The notes below the pieces were generated by a model. That model was given only the letters and a program-made list of their open reading frames with translations. It had not been told where the DNA came from and did no database searches. The position numbers and the translations under genes are program-made. Positions 40,811 to 49,025 of a DNA stretch of 51,083 nt are shown piece after piece. Every line of letters starts with the position of its first letter. Position 1 is the first letter of the stretch. Source of the stretch: CAYVWB01 sp964455395 (GTDB lineage Bacteria > Desulfobacterota > Desulfovibrionia > Desulfovibrionales > Desulfovibrionaceae); the NCBI GenBank assembly GCA_964455395.1, contig CAYVWB010000027.1:1-51083 (forward strand). The letters run 5' to 3'.

Positions 40811-42070
40811 ATGTCGACACAGTCTCAAGCAGGACGGCTGCAGTCGCTGATCGAAGCGAATCGTGCGCTCGCCGCCATCGACTCCTTGGAAGAGCTCCTG
40901 CCGGAGCTCCTTCGGCTCGCCCAAGATGTCACCAATGCGGAAGGCTCCTCCATCCTGCTGTACAAGGCCTCGGAGGACGCCCTGGAGTTCACGCTCGCTC
41001 TGAACGACAGCAATCCAACCGCCGCCAAGCTGGCGCAAAGCGGCATTCTCATTCCCATGGGTCAAGGAATCGCCGGCCATGTGGCGCAGCACCGGGAGTC
41101 CCTGAACATCAAGGACGCCTACCTCGACGAGCGGTTTTTCAAGAAGGCGGACAAGGCCACCGGGTACATCACCCGCAGCTTGCTCTGCGTGCCGGTGACG
41201 AACCACGATGCTTTGCTGGGCGTGGTTCAGACGGTGAACGCCAAGCAACGCGACAATTTCGACGCCGAAGACCTTGCCATCCTGGAGAGCTTCGCAGCGC
41301 TCGCGGCGGTGGCGTTGGTCCGCGCCGATATGCTGGAAGCCACTTTGCGGCAGGAGCGGTTGCAGGCCCAGCTCGACATCGCCTCGCGTATCCAGTCCTA
41401 TTTTCTACCCACCTTGCCGGACTTGTCCCCCAGCGCAGGCCTCTGGGCTGCGACTCGACCAGCTGTCCACGTGGGCGGGGACTTCTACGACTGCATTCCC
41501 TTGGACGACGGCAGCTTGCTGCTGACGGTGGTGGATGTCTCCGGAAAAGGACTCCCTGCAGCGCTGGTGGCCACGACTCTGTGGACCCGCCTACGTAGCG
41601 CAGCCGCGCGGTTGACGGACCCAGGCGAGCTGTTGACCCGTTTGAATAACGAGCTGTGCGCGCTGCTGAAGCAGGAGCTGTTCGCCACGGCCACGTTGCT
41701 GCGATTCTGGCCGACGTCCGGGAAGGTTTCCGTCGCCAGCGCCGCCCATCCAGCCCCCATGCGGGTGGATGGCGCGGCTTGTGTGGAAATGGAACTGAAG
41801 CAGGGGATGCCCCTTGGCGTCTCCTCCGATGAAGTGTATACGGAGTCGCATATAGAGTTGATCAGTGGGGAAAGTCTTGTGCTGCTGACAGACGGCGTGA
41901 CCGAGGCCCGAGCGCCTTCTCGTGAATTTTTCGGAGAAGCGCGTGCGTGTGAAGCGGTGATTGTCCCAACGACGCCACGTGGTCCGCACCTGTTCGAGGC
42001 AGTACAACGCTGGTGTGGCGAGACGTCTCCCAATGATGACATCACTGTGTTGGAAATCTGGCGCCAGTAG
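40811..42070 (+). CDS. GAF-domain PP2C/SpoIIE-type serine phosphatase
   Basis: A 419-residue protein. A GAF sensor domain at about 20-175 (AEGSSILLYKASEDALEFTL, MGQGIAGHVAQH, RSLLCVPVTNHDALLGVVQT) and a short coiled coil (LRQERLQAQLDIASRIQSYF) lead to a SpoIIE/RsbU phosphatase domain at about 200-419. The metal-binding acidic residues are in HVGGDFYDCIPLDDGSLLL, VVDVSGKGLPAALVA, VLLTDGVTEARAP and NDDITVLEI. RsbU-type enzymes dephosphorylate STAS antagonists, and a STAS gene follows 37 bases later. It has no membrane segment, so it is a cytoplasmic sensor. Confidence 0.93.
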   Translation: MSTQSQAGRLQSLIEANRALAAIDSLEELLPELLRLAQDVTNAEGSSILLYKASEDALEFTLALNDSNPTAAKLAQSGILIPMGQGIAGHVAQHRESLNIKDAYLDERFFKKADKATGYITRSLLCVPVTNHDALLGVVQTVNAKQRDNFDAEDLAILESFAALAAVALVRADMLEATLRQERLQAQLDIASRIQSYFLPTLPDLSPSAGLWAATRPAVHVGGDFYDCIPLDDGSLLLTVVDVSGKGLPAALVATTLWTRLRSAAARLTDPGELLTRLNNELCALLKQELFATATLLRFWPTSGKVSVASAAHPAPMRVDGAACVEMELKQGMPLGVSSDEVYTESHIELISGESLVLLTDGVTEARAPSREFFGEARACEAVIVPTTPRGPHLFEAVQRWCGETSPNDDITVLEIWRQ

Positions 42071-42072
42071 CA

Positions 42073-42088
42073 TGTTTCACGTGAAACA
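42073..42088. promoter_or_regulatory. parS: parS site 3, between phosphatase and STAS genes
   Basis: TGTTTCACGTGAAACA, a perfect parS palindrome, starts two bases after the phosphatase stop codon and ends 19 bases before the STAS start. Confidence 0.95.
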
Positions 42089-42107
42089 TTGATGAGGATG
42101 AATGCAT

Positions 42108-42419
42108 ATGGCGGAGTCCAAGGAAGTCTGGTCACTGAAAGTCGACAAGAAAGGAGCCGTGTGGCTGGTGGGCGAAGTGGACTACACAGCCACCCCCAAG
42201 CTGCGCAAGAGCCTCATCGCGTTTCTGGAAAAAACGCAAGGGGATGTTCATTTCAACCTCTCCAAACTCACGTACCTCGACAGCTCGGGGCTCGCCGTCA
42301 TCATCGAGGCGCGCCGGATTCTCACAGACAGCGAACGCAAGCTGGTGATCGACGCCATCACCCCCGAGGTCAAGAAGATCTTCGACCTCACCCAGGTGAG
42401 CAAACTCTTCAATCTCTGA
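42108..42419 (+). CDS. STAS-domain protein (anti-anti-sigma / MlaB-like)
   Basis: A 103-residue single STAS domain (VWLVGEVDYTATPKLRKSLI, VHFNLSKLTYLDSSGLAVII, RKLVIDAITPEVKKIFDLTQ). The DSSG motif carries the serine that is phosphorylated in SpoIIAA/RsbV-type antagonists. It is placed like mlaB, directly before mlaE, so it may be the STAS subunit of the Mla transporter, a partner-switch antagonist, or both. ATG 42102 is an alternative start. GAGGAT stands eight bases before 42108. The gap to mlaE is 15 bases. Confidence 0.9.
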   Translation: MAESKEVWSLKVDKKGAVWLVGEVDYTATPKLRKSLIAFLEKTQGDVHFNLSKLTYLDSSGLAVIIEARRILTDSERKLVIDAITPEVKKIFDLTQVSKLFNL

Positions 42420-42434
42420 AGCGAATGAAGAATC

Positions 42435-43187
42435 ATGCGTGGTGAACTCCATGAATTGGCGTGGTTGGTGAACAGTCTGCTCAAGTGCAGCCTGTCCGTC
42501 TTCCGCGTGCCCAAGCGCTTCTATCTCTGGCAAGTCTGGCGCAGTATGACGCAAGTGGGCTATGGCTCCATCGCCATCGTCACGGTCATCGCCTTCTGTG
42601 TGGGCGTCATCCTCGCACTGCACGCCGCCAACCAGCTGGAGCGTTTCGGAGCCACGAGCTACGTCGCCAATCTCGTGGGCGTCATCATCATCACAGAACT
42701 TGGCCCGCTCCTCACTGCTGTCGTCATCACAGGACGCTCCGGTGCTGCATTTACTGCGGAAATCGCCACCATGAAAATCTCCGAGGAGATCGACGCACTG
42801 GACGTCATGGGCGTGGACGCCGTGCAGTTTCTTGTCTGGCCCAAACTCCTCGCCATGGTCATCATGCTCCCTGTCCTCACGGTGTGGGCGGACTTCGTTG
42901 GCATCGGTTCCAGCATGCTCTATTCAGGCGTTTTTCTGAGCATGAGCTTCAAGGAATACTTCCTCCAGTCAGCCAATTTTCTGCGCATGTCCGATCTGCT
43001 CTCGGGACTCGTGAAAAGCCTCGGGTTCGGCCTCGCCATCACCATCATCTGCTGCTGGCAAGGCTTCCTGGCGAGAGAAGGAGCTGCTGACGTGGGCCGT
43101 CGCACCACACGCTCCGTGGTGCAGTCCATCTTCGTCATCATCCTCCTGGACCTCTACTTCACCGCCCTGACCTATGCCTTTAATTGA
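42435..43187 (+). CDS. mlaE: MlaE-type lipid ABC transporter permease
   Basis: A 250-residue inner-membrane permease with five or six helices. Family hallmarks are FCVGVILALHAANQLERFGA, GVIIITELGPLLTAVVITGR, SGAAFTAEIATMKISEEIDA and LDVMGVDAVQFLVWPKLLA. With MlaF and MlaD it forms the transporter that moves phospholipids between inner and outer membrane and keeps outer-membrane asymmetry. Its 3' end overlaps mlaF by 14 bases. Confidence 0.95.
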   Translation: MRGELHELAWLVNSLLKCSLSVFRVPKRFYLWQVWRSMTQVGYGSIAIVTVIAFCVGVILALHAANQLERFGATSYVANLVGVIIITELGPLLTAVVITGRSGAAFTAEIATMKISEEIDALDVMGVDAVQFLVWPKLLAMVIMLPVLTVWADFVGIGSSMLYSGVFLSMSFKEYFLQSANFLRMSDLLSGLVKSLGFGLAITIICCWQGFLAREGAADVGRRTTRSVVQSIFVIILLDLYFTALTYAFN

Positions 43188-43968
43188 ACATGAAACAACC
43201 TTCAAACGCGCGCCGGACATCGCGCTGGACAACCTTGTGCTGGGTTACCCGGGACGAGTCATACTCCGCGACGTCAACGCTCTGCTCCCCGCTGGAAAGA
43301 TTTCGGTCATCCTGGGCGGCTCGGGCGGTGGAAAGTCCACGTTGCTGCGACACATCCTGGGACTGCAGGCCCCCATGGAAGGCCGCATCCTCATCAACGA
43401 GCGCGACATCTTCGCACTCTCCCCGCAAGAGCGGCACAAACTCCGCAGCGAGATGGGCGTGTTGTTCCAGAATGGCGCATTGCTCGGCTCCCTGCCGCTG
43501 GGTGAAAACATCGCCCTCCCCCTGCGAGAGCACACGGAGCTGGACGAAGAAACCATTGAGACTGTCGTGCGGCTCAAGCTGAACCTGGTGGGCCTGGAGC
43601 CTTTCATGGATTACTTCCCCAGCCAGCTCTCCGGCGGCATGCGCAAACGCGCCGGCTTGGCGCGTGGTCTTGTGCTCGATCCGCATATCCTCCTGTGCGA
43701 CGAACCCTCCTCCGGCTTGGACCCCATCACCGCCGCCGAATTGGACCAGCTCATCATCGATTTGCACGAAACCTTCGATATGACTATTGTCGTGGTCACG
43801 CACGACCTCGACAGCCTCTACGCCATCGCTGAAACCGTGGTCATGCTCCACGAAGGCGGCATCCTCTTCCACGGCGACCTCGACGAACTCAAGGCCTCCC
43901 CCAACGACTTCATCCAACAATTTCTCGGCAGGAAACCGGGTGAACGCCACGCGCCCGACTTCCTCTGA
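43174..43968 (+). CDS. mlaF: MlaF-type ABC transporter ATP-binding protein
   Basis: A 264-residue ATPase with Walker A GGSGGGKSTLL, Q-loop MGVLFQNGALLGSL, signature LSGGMRKRAGLARGL and Walker B HILLCDEPSSGLDPITAAEL, then the H-loop THDLDSLYAIAE. The LSGGMRKR signature and FQNGALLGSLPLGEN pattern are typical of the Mla/Ttg2A branch. It overlaps the end of mlaE, and mlaD follows after 33 bases. Confidence 0.96.
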   Translation: MPLIEHETTFKRAPDIALDNLVLGYPGRVILRDVNALLPAGKISVILGGSGGGKSTLLRHILGLQAPMEGRILINERDIFALSPQERHKLRSEMGVLFQNGALLGSLPLGENIALPLREHTELDEETIETVVRLKLNLVGLEPFMDYFPSQLSGGMRKRAGLARGLVLDPHILLCDEPSSGLDPITAAELDQLIIDLHETFDMTIVVVTHDLDSLYAIAETVVMLHEGGILFHGDLDELKASPNDFIQQFLGRKPGERHAPDFL

Positions 43969-44001
43969 CCCACCTGAACCAGACCCGATGGGCGCCCAGC
44001 C

Positions 44002-44943
44002 ATGCAGACAAAACAGAAGTCCACGTTTGATCTCATCAAGGCCTTTGTGACCTTGCTCCTGGGCCTCATCGTTCTGGGCGGCTTCGTTGTCGCTTTGGGC
44101 GGGCACTTCTTCTGGGAAAACCTGGATACCTACAAAGCTCGATTCAACACCGTGAAAGACCTGGAAAGCGGCCGCCCCGTGAAGTACGACGGCGTCGGCG
44201 TGGGGCGGGTTGTCAGCGTCGCCGTAGACAAGGAAAATCCAGCATATATCGTCGTGGAAGTGGGCGTGGAGCCGGGCTTTCCGCTCTACGAAGGCACCGT
44301 GGCCCAGATCACCCAGAAAGGCCTCGTGGGTGACAACTACCTCCTCCTGACGCTGGATGAACAAGGCGGCGCCCAGCTCTCCCCGGGGGACGAACTCCCC
44401 ACGCGCATCACACCCTCCATGGCGGATCTCGCCGCCGTTGTCGGCGGCGCCGTGGAAGAATTGCGCCCCAAACTGCATGCTGTGGCCGATGGCCTGCAGG
44501 AACTCTTCAGCGAGGAAAACGCACAACTCACACGGGATGTGCTCTTTAAGGCGCAAGTCTTCCTGGACGAAGCGTACACCCTCACCACCCAACTGGAAGA
44601 CGAACTCCAAGGCGTGGGACAGGACGCCAAACGGACCATGGCCAGCGCCCGGGAAACCTTCGACACCGCCACGGGGACGCTCCGCCGCGGGGATGACGTC
44701 CTCCGCAATGTGGATGAAAACCTCGGCGATGTCTCAAAGGACATTTCCACCCAAGTGAATCGGGTGGGCGACTCGGTCACGGCGCTTTCCGAACAACTCC
44801 GGACTGACCTCGATGTCGACCAACGCAAGCTGGAGCGCGTCCTCGATGAAATGTACGCCCTCGTCAGAGACCTGCGACAACTCTCCCGTAGCCTCCGCGA
44901 ACGGCCATACCAGCTCATCTACCCCCCGGAGGAACGCCCCTGA
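44002..44943 (+). CDS. mlaD: MCE-domain lipid-binding protein MlaD-like
   Basis: A 313-residue protein. One N-terminal membrane helix (FVTLLLGLIVLGGFVVALGG) is followed by the MCE domain at about 40-115 (DTYKARFNTVKDLESGRPVK, YDGVGVGRVVSVAVDKENPA, VAQITQKGLVGDNYLLLTL). The C-terminal 190 residues are helical (VEELRPKLHAVADGLQELFS, to LRTDLDVDQRKLERVLDEMY), longer than in E. coli MlaD. A long helical tail can form a periplasmic bridge or a contact to the auxiliary lipoprotein. It ends with TGATG overlap into the lipoprotein gene. Confidence 0.94.
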   Translation: MQTKQKSTFDLIKAFVTLLLGLIVLGGFVVALGGHFFWENLDTYKARFNTVKDLESGRPVKYDGVGVGRVVSVAVDKENPAYIVVEVGVEPGFPLYEGTVAQITQKGLVGDNYLLLTLDEQGGAQLSPGDELPTRITPSMADLAAVVGGAVEELRPKLHAVADGLQELFSEENAQLTRDVLFKAQVFLDEAYTLTTQLEDELQGVGQDAKRTMASARETFDTATGTLRRGDDVLRNVDENLGDVSKDISTQVNRVGDSVTALSEQLRTDLDVDQRKLERVLDEMYALVRDLRQLSRSLRERPYQLIYPPEERP

Positions 44944-45677
44944 TGCCTAGCGTTTTCCATACCATGATGCGGCCTGTGAAGCAGACCCTGCCGCGTGGAG
45001 CCAACGGCCTGAACAGCCGGCGCCGCCGGCAGGTCACGCATCTTTTCCGGGGCATGACCCTGGCCTTGGCCATGCTCCTCCCCCTCGGCGGCTGCAGTGC
45101 GCCTTCCAAGGAATACGTGCTTCGCCTCGATCCCATGGACTGCGCGGCCCTTCCACACAAGAACGAGTCCTCCGACGCCGATGTCCTCATTCTGGAAGAA
45201 GTGCGCGTCCTGGCCGGACTGGACCGCAACGCCGTCTTCATCGCCCAACGCGACGTGCTCTCGCCCTCCACCATATGGTACTGGGAAGGACCCCCCGGCG
45301 AGGTGCTGCTGCAAAGCCTGCTGGAAAGCCTGAATTGCTTGGGACCGTATCGAGTGGTGTGGCCCTACCGGTCCCGCATGGAGCACGAAGGGGTCTTACG
45401 AGGGCGCATGGAACGCTTCGAGCTGCGCACCGACGCCGATGGTGAAGCTTCAGTCTTCGCTGCCCGGTTGGTCATGGAGCTGTGGAGTCGCGATAACAGG
45501 AAACTTCGCCGCAGCCGCGCTTTCGAAAGTGTCGTCCCCACCACGGCCATGACGGCCCAGGCCACTGCCGTCGCCGCTTCCGAAGCCACGCGCGAGCTTG
45601 CCGCACAGATCGCCGCATGGCTGGAGGCGATTCATCAGGACCGCTCCGTGGTGAGTTTGCCTGACGACGACTCCTAG
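44943..45677 (+). CDS. ABC-transport auxiliary lipoprotein (PqiC/DUF330-like)
   Basis: A 244-residue lipoprotein. A long basic leader precedes the signal helix (LFRGMTLALAMLLPLGGC), whose lipobox ends at Cys51. The mature part follows the ABC-transport auxiliary pattern (YVLRLDPMDCAA, LILEEVRVLAGLDRNAVFI, WYWEGPPGEVLLQSLLESLN, LRGRMERFELRTDADGEASV). Such lipoproteins, as in PqiC, attach an MCE transporter to the outer membrane. The start overlaps the mlaD stop by one base. An internal ATG at 45054 would give a more usual signal length. Confidence 0.87.
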   Translation: MPSVFHTMMRPVKQTLPRGANGLNSRRRRQVTHLFRGMTLALAMLLPLGGCSAPSKEYVLRLDPMDCAALPHKNESSDADVLILEEVRVLAGLDRNAVFIAQRDVLSPSTIWYWEGPPGEVLLQSLLESLNCLGPYRVVWPYRSRMEHEGVLRGRMERFELRTDADGEASVFAARLVMELWSRDNRKLRRSRAFESVVPTTAMTAQATAVAASEATRELAAQIAAWLEAIHQDRSVVSLPDDDS

Positions 45678-45731
45678 TAGACGACGCCCCCCAAGGTGTC
45701 CGAAACATCCCAAACGCCAGACGGCGCCACT

Positions 45732-45749
45732 GCCATGCGCGGGCATGGC
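45732..45749. terminator. short hairpin after the lipoprotein gene
   Basis: GCCATGC (45732-45738), loop GCGG and GCATGGC (45743-45749) form a 7-bp perfect stem in the 105-base spacer before the DUF1992 gene. No T-run follows. It may be a weak end of the mla operon. Confidence 0.35.
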
Positions 45750-45782
45750 TGCTCATGACGGGACGCCGCGCAGGAGACCCTC

Positions 45783-46349
45783 ATGACCAAGGAATTCGAC
45801 GCCGGCGGCTGGTCAATCATCGAGCGCATCGCAGACGACAGGATTCAACGCGCCATTGACGAGGGCGCATTCGACAACCTCCCCGGCAAGGGCAAGCCGC
45901 TGGATCTGGAGGATGATTCGTGGATTCCCCATGAGCTGCGCATGGCCTACAAGCTCCTGAAGAACGCCGGATTCGCCGTGCCTGAGGTGGACCAGCGCAA
46001 GACCTTGAGCTCCCTCGCCGACGCCCTGCCCGAGGATACCGCAGCGATGTCCGCACGTAATGCTCATTGCGAAGGCGCACGCGAAGCTCCCCGGACGCCT
46101 CCTCGTGATGACGAGGCGCGCCGCACCCTGGAGACAACGCTGCATGACGCCATGGATCGCAGGGACGACGTCAAGACACGGTACCGCCAGATCCACAAGT
46201 TCCAGGTCCTGCTCGGCCGGTTCCGCAGCCAACGAGGCGGGGCGCTGCAGGTGGATGAAGACTCGAACTATTTTGACAAAATTATCAAAAAAACCTCGCT
46301 CCAAGTGGTCAACCGCCACTCTGCAACGACGCCCGAGGACGAAGCGTGA
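45783..46349 (+). CDS. DUF1992 / DnaJ-C28-like protein
   Basis: A 188-residue protein with the DUF1992 opening IIERIADDRIQRAIDEGAFD followed by NLPGKGKPLDLEDDSWIPHE and LRMAYKLLKNAGFAVPEVDQ. This domain occurs in the metazoan DNAJC28 protein without a J-domain here. In bacteria it has no settled function. The rest is charged and helical. AGGAG lies six bases before the ATG. The 3' neighbour rsmB is convergent. An A/T-rich stretch (about 46370-46410) fills the gap between them. Confidence 0.9.
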   Translation: MTKEFDAGGWSIIERIADDRIQRAIDEGAFDNLPGKGKPLDLEDDSWIPHELRMAYKLLKNAGFAVPEVDQRKTLSSLADALPEDTAAMSARNAHCEGAREAPRTPPRDDEARRTLETTLHDAMDRRDDVKTRYRQIHKFQVLLGRFRSQRGGALQVDEDSNYFDKIIKKTSLQVVNRHSATTPEDEA

Positions 46350-46472
46350 CCAAGACCGGTCTCTGCCGCCAATCTTTCTTTATAATTATTTGAAATATCG
46401 ATTAAATTCTGAGACCGAGAAACACCGCGCCCGAGGATTCGTTCTCCGGGGCGATAGCGAGAATTCCGACCC

Positions 46473-47993
46473 CTACATCGTCTTTTCCAGTAAAACGCCG
46501 TAGAAAGACTCCTGCAGGCCCAGAGCGGGGTCCGTCGTCGTCTCGACGCAGAGACGGGCCGAAGCGCCTTGAGCCTGGAGAAAATCGCACACGCCCAACT
46601 GATTTTCCCGAGGCGTCACCGTGCATGTGATATAGATCAAGCGACCTCCTGACGGCAAGGCCGCAAAAGTGGCGTCCAGCATGCGGCGTTGCAAAGCGGG
46701 TAACGCGGCCACGCCTGCGGCCGTAAGATTCCACGCCAGGTCGGGACGCCGACTGAGCACGCCCAGGCCGGAACATGGCGCGTCCACAAGGATGGAGCGG
46801 CATGCGCCATGTCGGAAAGGCGGCGCCGTGGCGTTCGCCAGGCAGATGGGAATGGCGGGCAGACCCAGGCGGCGTGTTTCGTCCGGGAGGCGGCGCAGAC
46901 GGCCACGGTGTACATCGCTGGCGAAGAAACCTTCGGGTTGTACCGCGCGTTCCGCCAAGGCGAGGATCTTGCCGCCGCTGCCGGCGCAGGCGTCCCAGAG
47001 CGGCGTGGGGGCCGCCCTGCCCTCCTCGCCAGCCAACGCCGAAAGAATCAACTGGGAAGCGAGGCTCTGTCGCGTGAGCAGACCGTACGCCTCCAAGTCC
47101 CGCCAGCTCGCTGTCTGATCCGCGGGGAAGGGCGCGAGGTCCCGGACGATGGCTCCCATGGCGTCGCCGGGCGTGGCGGTGGGCTCCAGCGCCCCGCCCC
47201 AGGGTCCCTTGACGAGGAGTGCGGGATGGTTGCCCAGGGTGGCGTTCATGTCGTCATACGCGGCGCCAAGGGTACGGGGGTTGAGACGAACGCCCAGGGG
47301 GGGGCGCCTCAGCCGCGCCTGCAGCACGGCCGCCGCCGCCGTGGGGAGGCCGTCCCCGTCGCGTTCCCCGTCTTGAACCCCCTCGGACCTGTGGAACGAA
47401 TCTGAGGACGCCGGCTGGAACGACTCGACAAGGAACGCCACCAGCCATGGCGGGACGCCGTACCACGCCGCGAGGCCTGTGCGCCGGTCCGACGCATCGG
47501 CAAGGTAGAAGGCCTTGTCGGCGGCGATGTCGCGTTCGCGGTCCAGGGTGCGCAACACGCCGTTGGCCACGCCGCCCAGTTTGGGGGCCACGCCCTTCAC
47601 CGCGCGGACGGCCCAGTCCACGGCCGCGTAGGCTGGGGTTTTGTCGAGAAACAACATCTCGTACGCCGCGACCATGAGCGTCGTCCACACCACCGGAGGG
47701 AGCTTGTGCGGCGCCTGCAGCCGACGGCGCAGCAGAAACTCCAGACGGCCGCGCAATCTGGCGACCCCGTACGCCGTCTCCGTGGCGAGGGCCGCGTCGC
47801 GGGGGTCGATGCCGGGCGCAGCGACGAGAGCCGCATCCAGCGCCTCCTGCAAAGGCGTCCTCTCGTGCAGCATGGCGCCGCAGGCATGCACAGCGGCGTG
47901 ACGCGTTCCGAATGGCGACTTCCGCCCTCCCCCATGCGGAAGACGTCCGCCCCCTCCCCCGGCGGTCCGCGGTCGATGCTTGGAGCGGCTCAT
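46473..47993 (-). CDS. rsmB: 16S rRNA m5C967 methyltransferase RsmB-like
   Basis: A 506-residue protein. After a basic low-complexity leader comes a NusB-like RNA-binding domain (about 38-165: VAAYEMLFLDKTPAYAAVDW, GVANGVLRTL). The RsmB/Nop2 methyltransferase domain has SAM motif WDACAGSGGKILALAE, DAPCSGLGVLSRRPDLAWN and catalytic Cys in TCTVTPREN. A polar insert (SSDSFHRSEGVQDGERDGDG) separates the domains. Some family members are fused this way. The start overlaps the stop of the DUF116 gene (ATGA). Confidence 0.9.
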   Translation of the reverse strand: MSRSKHRPRTAGGGGGRLPHGGGRKSPFGTRHAAVHACGAMLHERTPLQEALDAALVAAPGIDPRDAALATETAYGVARLRGRLEFLLRRRLQAPHKLPPVVWTTLMVAAYEMLFLDKTPAYAAVDWAVRAVKGVAPKLGGVANGVLRTLDRERDIAADKAFYLADASDRRTGLAAWYGVPPWLVAFLVESFQPASSDSFHRSEGVQDGERDGDGLPTAAAAVLQARLRRPPLGVRLNPRTLGAAYDDMNATLGNHPALLVKGPWGGALEPTATPGDAMGAIVRDLAPFPADQTASWRDLEAYGLLTRQSLASQLILSALAGEEGRAAPTPLWDACAGSGGKILALAERAVQPEGFFASDVHRGRLRRLPDETRRLGLPAIPICLANATAPPFRHGACRSILVDAPCSGLGVLSRRPDLAWNLTAAGVAALPALQRRMLDATFAALPSGGRLIYITCTVTPRENQLGVCDFLQAQGASARLCVETTTDPALGLQESFYGVLLEKTM

Positions 47994-48856
47994 GATGGCT
48001 GCTCAGGCATGGTGGCGGGATCGACGAAATGGTCGAGCACACGTCGCAGGGAAGCGATGTCCACGATGGTGTCCAGACAAGGGCCGCATGGCCGATCGTT
48101 CAGCACGCCGAAAACGGGAATAGGATAGGTATCCTGAATGCCGCTGGCGAGGTCACGGTCGCACGCCACCGCCACGATGAGACGGGGTCGGCTCTGGACG
48201 ACGATGCGCCGCGCGATGGCGCCGCCCGTGGCGATGGCCAGGCGCACGCCGTAGCGGTCTCGCAAGGCGAGCAGCGCGTCGATGGGGCAGCGGCCGCAGC
48301 GTCGGCAGTTGTCCGTGGCGTACGTGAGACGCATGGCGCATTCGCTGGACTGCAGACAATGCGGCATGAGCAGGAGCACACGGTCCGCGCTATGACGCGT
48401 CTGTTCCTGGAGGACGAGCTCGTTGTTGACCTTGATGAAGGATAGGCGGACCTGGTCTCGCGTGACGCCCACCAGACGGCCGATTAGCGCCATGAGCGGC
48501 AGGAAGAACTTGATGGTGACGCCGCGCATGCGTCGAGAAAGAAGCACCGGTCGACCCAGCGTGAGGTTCAACACGAGACTGAGACTGGCCCAGCAGGTGA
48601 ACCCGATGAGCACGGCGAAAACGCCACCGAACAGCCACGGCGCCAGGGGGTGGATATTGGGCAAGCCGACATAGGGGATGACCCACAGCGCAGCGCAGGT
48701 CGCCACCACGGTGAGGCTCGTGGCGATGATCAGCCCGATGAAAAGCCGTTTGCGCACGTCCATGCGCACGTCCATGCGCAAGTCCACGCGCGCGGGCTCG
48801 GCAGGCGCTCGGGCGTTGGGGTCGGACGAGGACGAGTGCGGAGTGGTGCTCACCAT
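47990..48856 (-). CDS. DUF116 membrane protein with Cys-rich domain
   Basis: A 288-residue protein. Two membrane helices (LFIGLIIATSLTVVATCAAL and LFGGVFAVLIGFTCWASLSL) are followed by the DUF116 part with conserved Cys: LLLMPHCLQSSECAMRLTY, DNCRRCGRCPIDALLAL, GGAIARRIVVQSRPRLIVAV and LNDRPCGPCLDTIVDI. Such Cys patterns suggest metal or Fe-S binding, but the function is unknown. The start at 48856 removes an unlikely leader. The N-terminal RMDVRMDVRK is coded by three 12-bp direct repeats (48752-48787). It lies upstream of rsmB and overlaps it. Confidence 0.88.
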   Translation of the reverse strand: MVSTTPHSSSSDPNARAPAEPARVDLRMDVRMDVRKRLFIGLIIATSLTVVATCAALWVIPYVGLPNIHPLAPWLFGGVFAVLIGFTCWASLSLVLNLTLGRPVLLSRRMRGVTIKFFLPLMALIGRLVGVTRDQVRLSFIKVNNELVLQEQTRHSADRVLLLMPHCLQSSECAMRLTYATDNCRRCGRCPIDALLALRDRYGVRLAIATGGAIARRIVVQSRPRLIVAVACDRDLASGIQDTYPIPVFGVLNDRPCGPCLDTIVDIASLRRVLDHFVDPATMPEQPS

Positions 48857-49025
48857 GCTGTTCTCGCACGGAAGTATGCAGAGTATATGGAAAGACGGCA
48901 CGCGGCCGCCCGGAGATCGGAGGAGGCGTGGCTCGCGGGGGAGACGCGCCGAAGCCGTCGGCACGAAAGTCCTGCGCCGGAGGTCGTGGCGCAGCAGGAA
49001 GACGGCTGGGGCAAGGACGCTCGAA

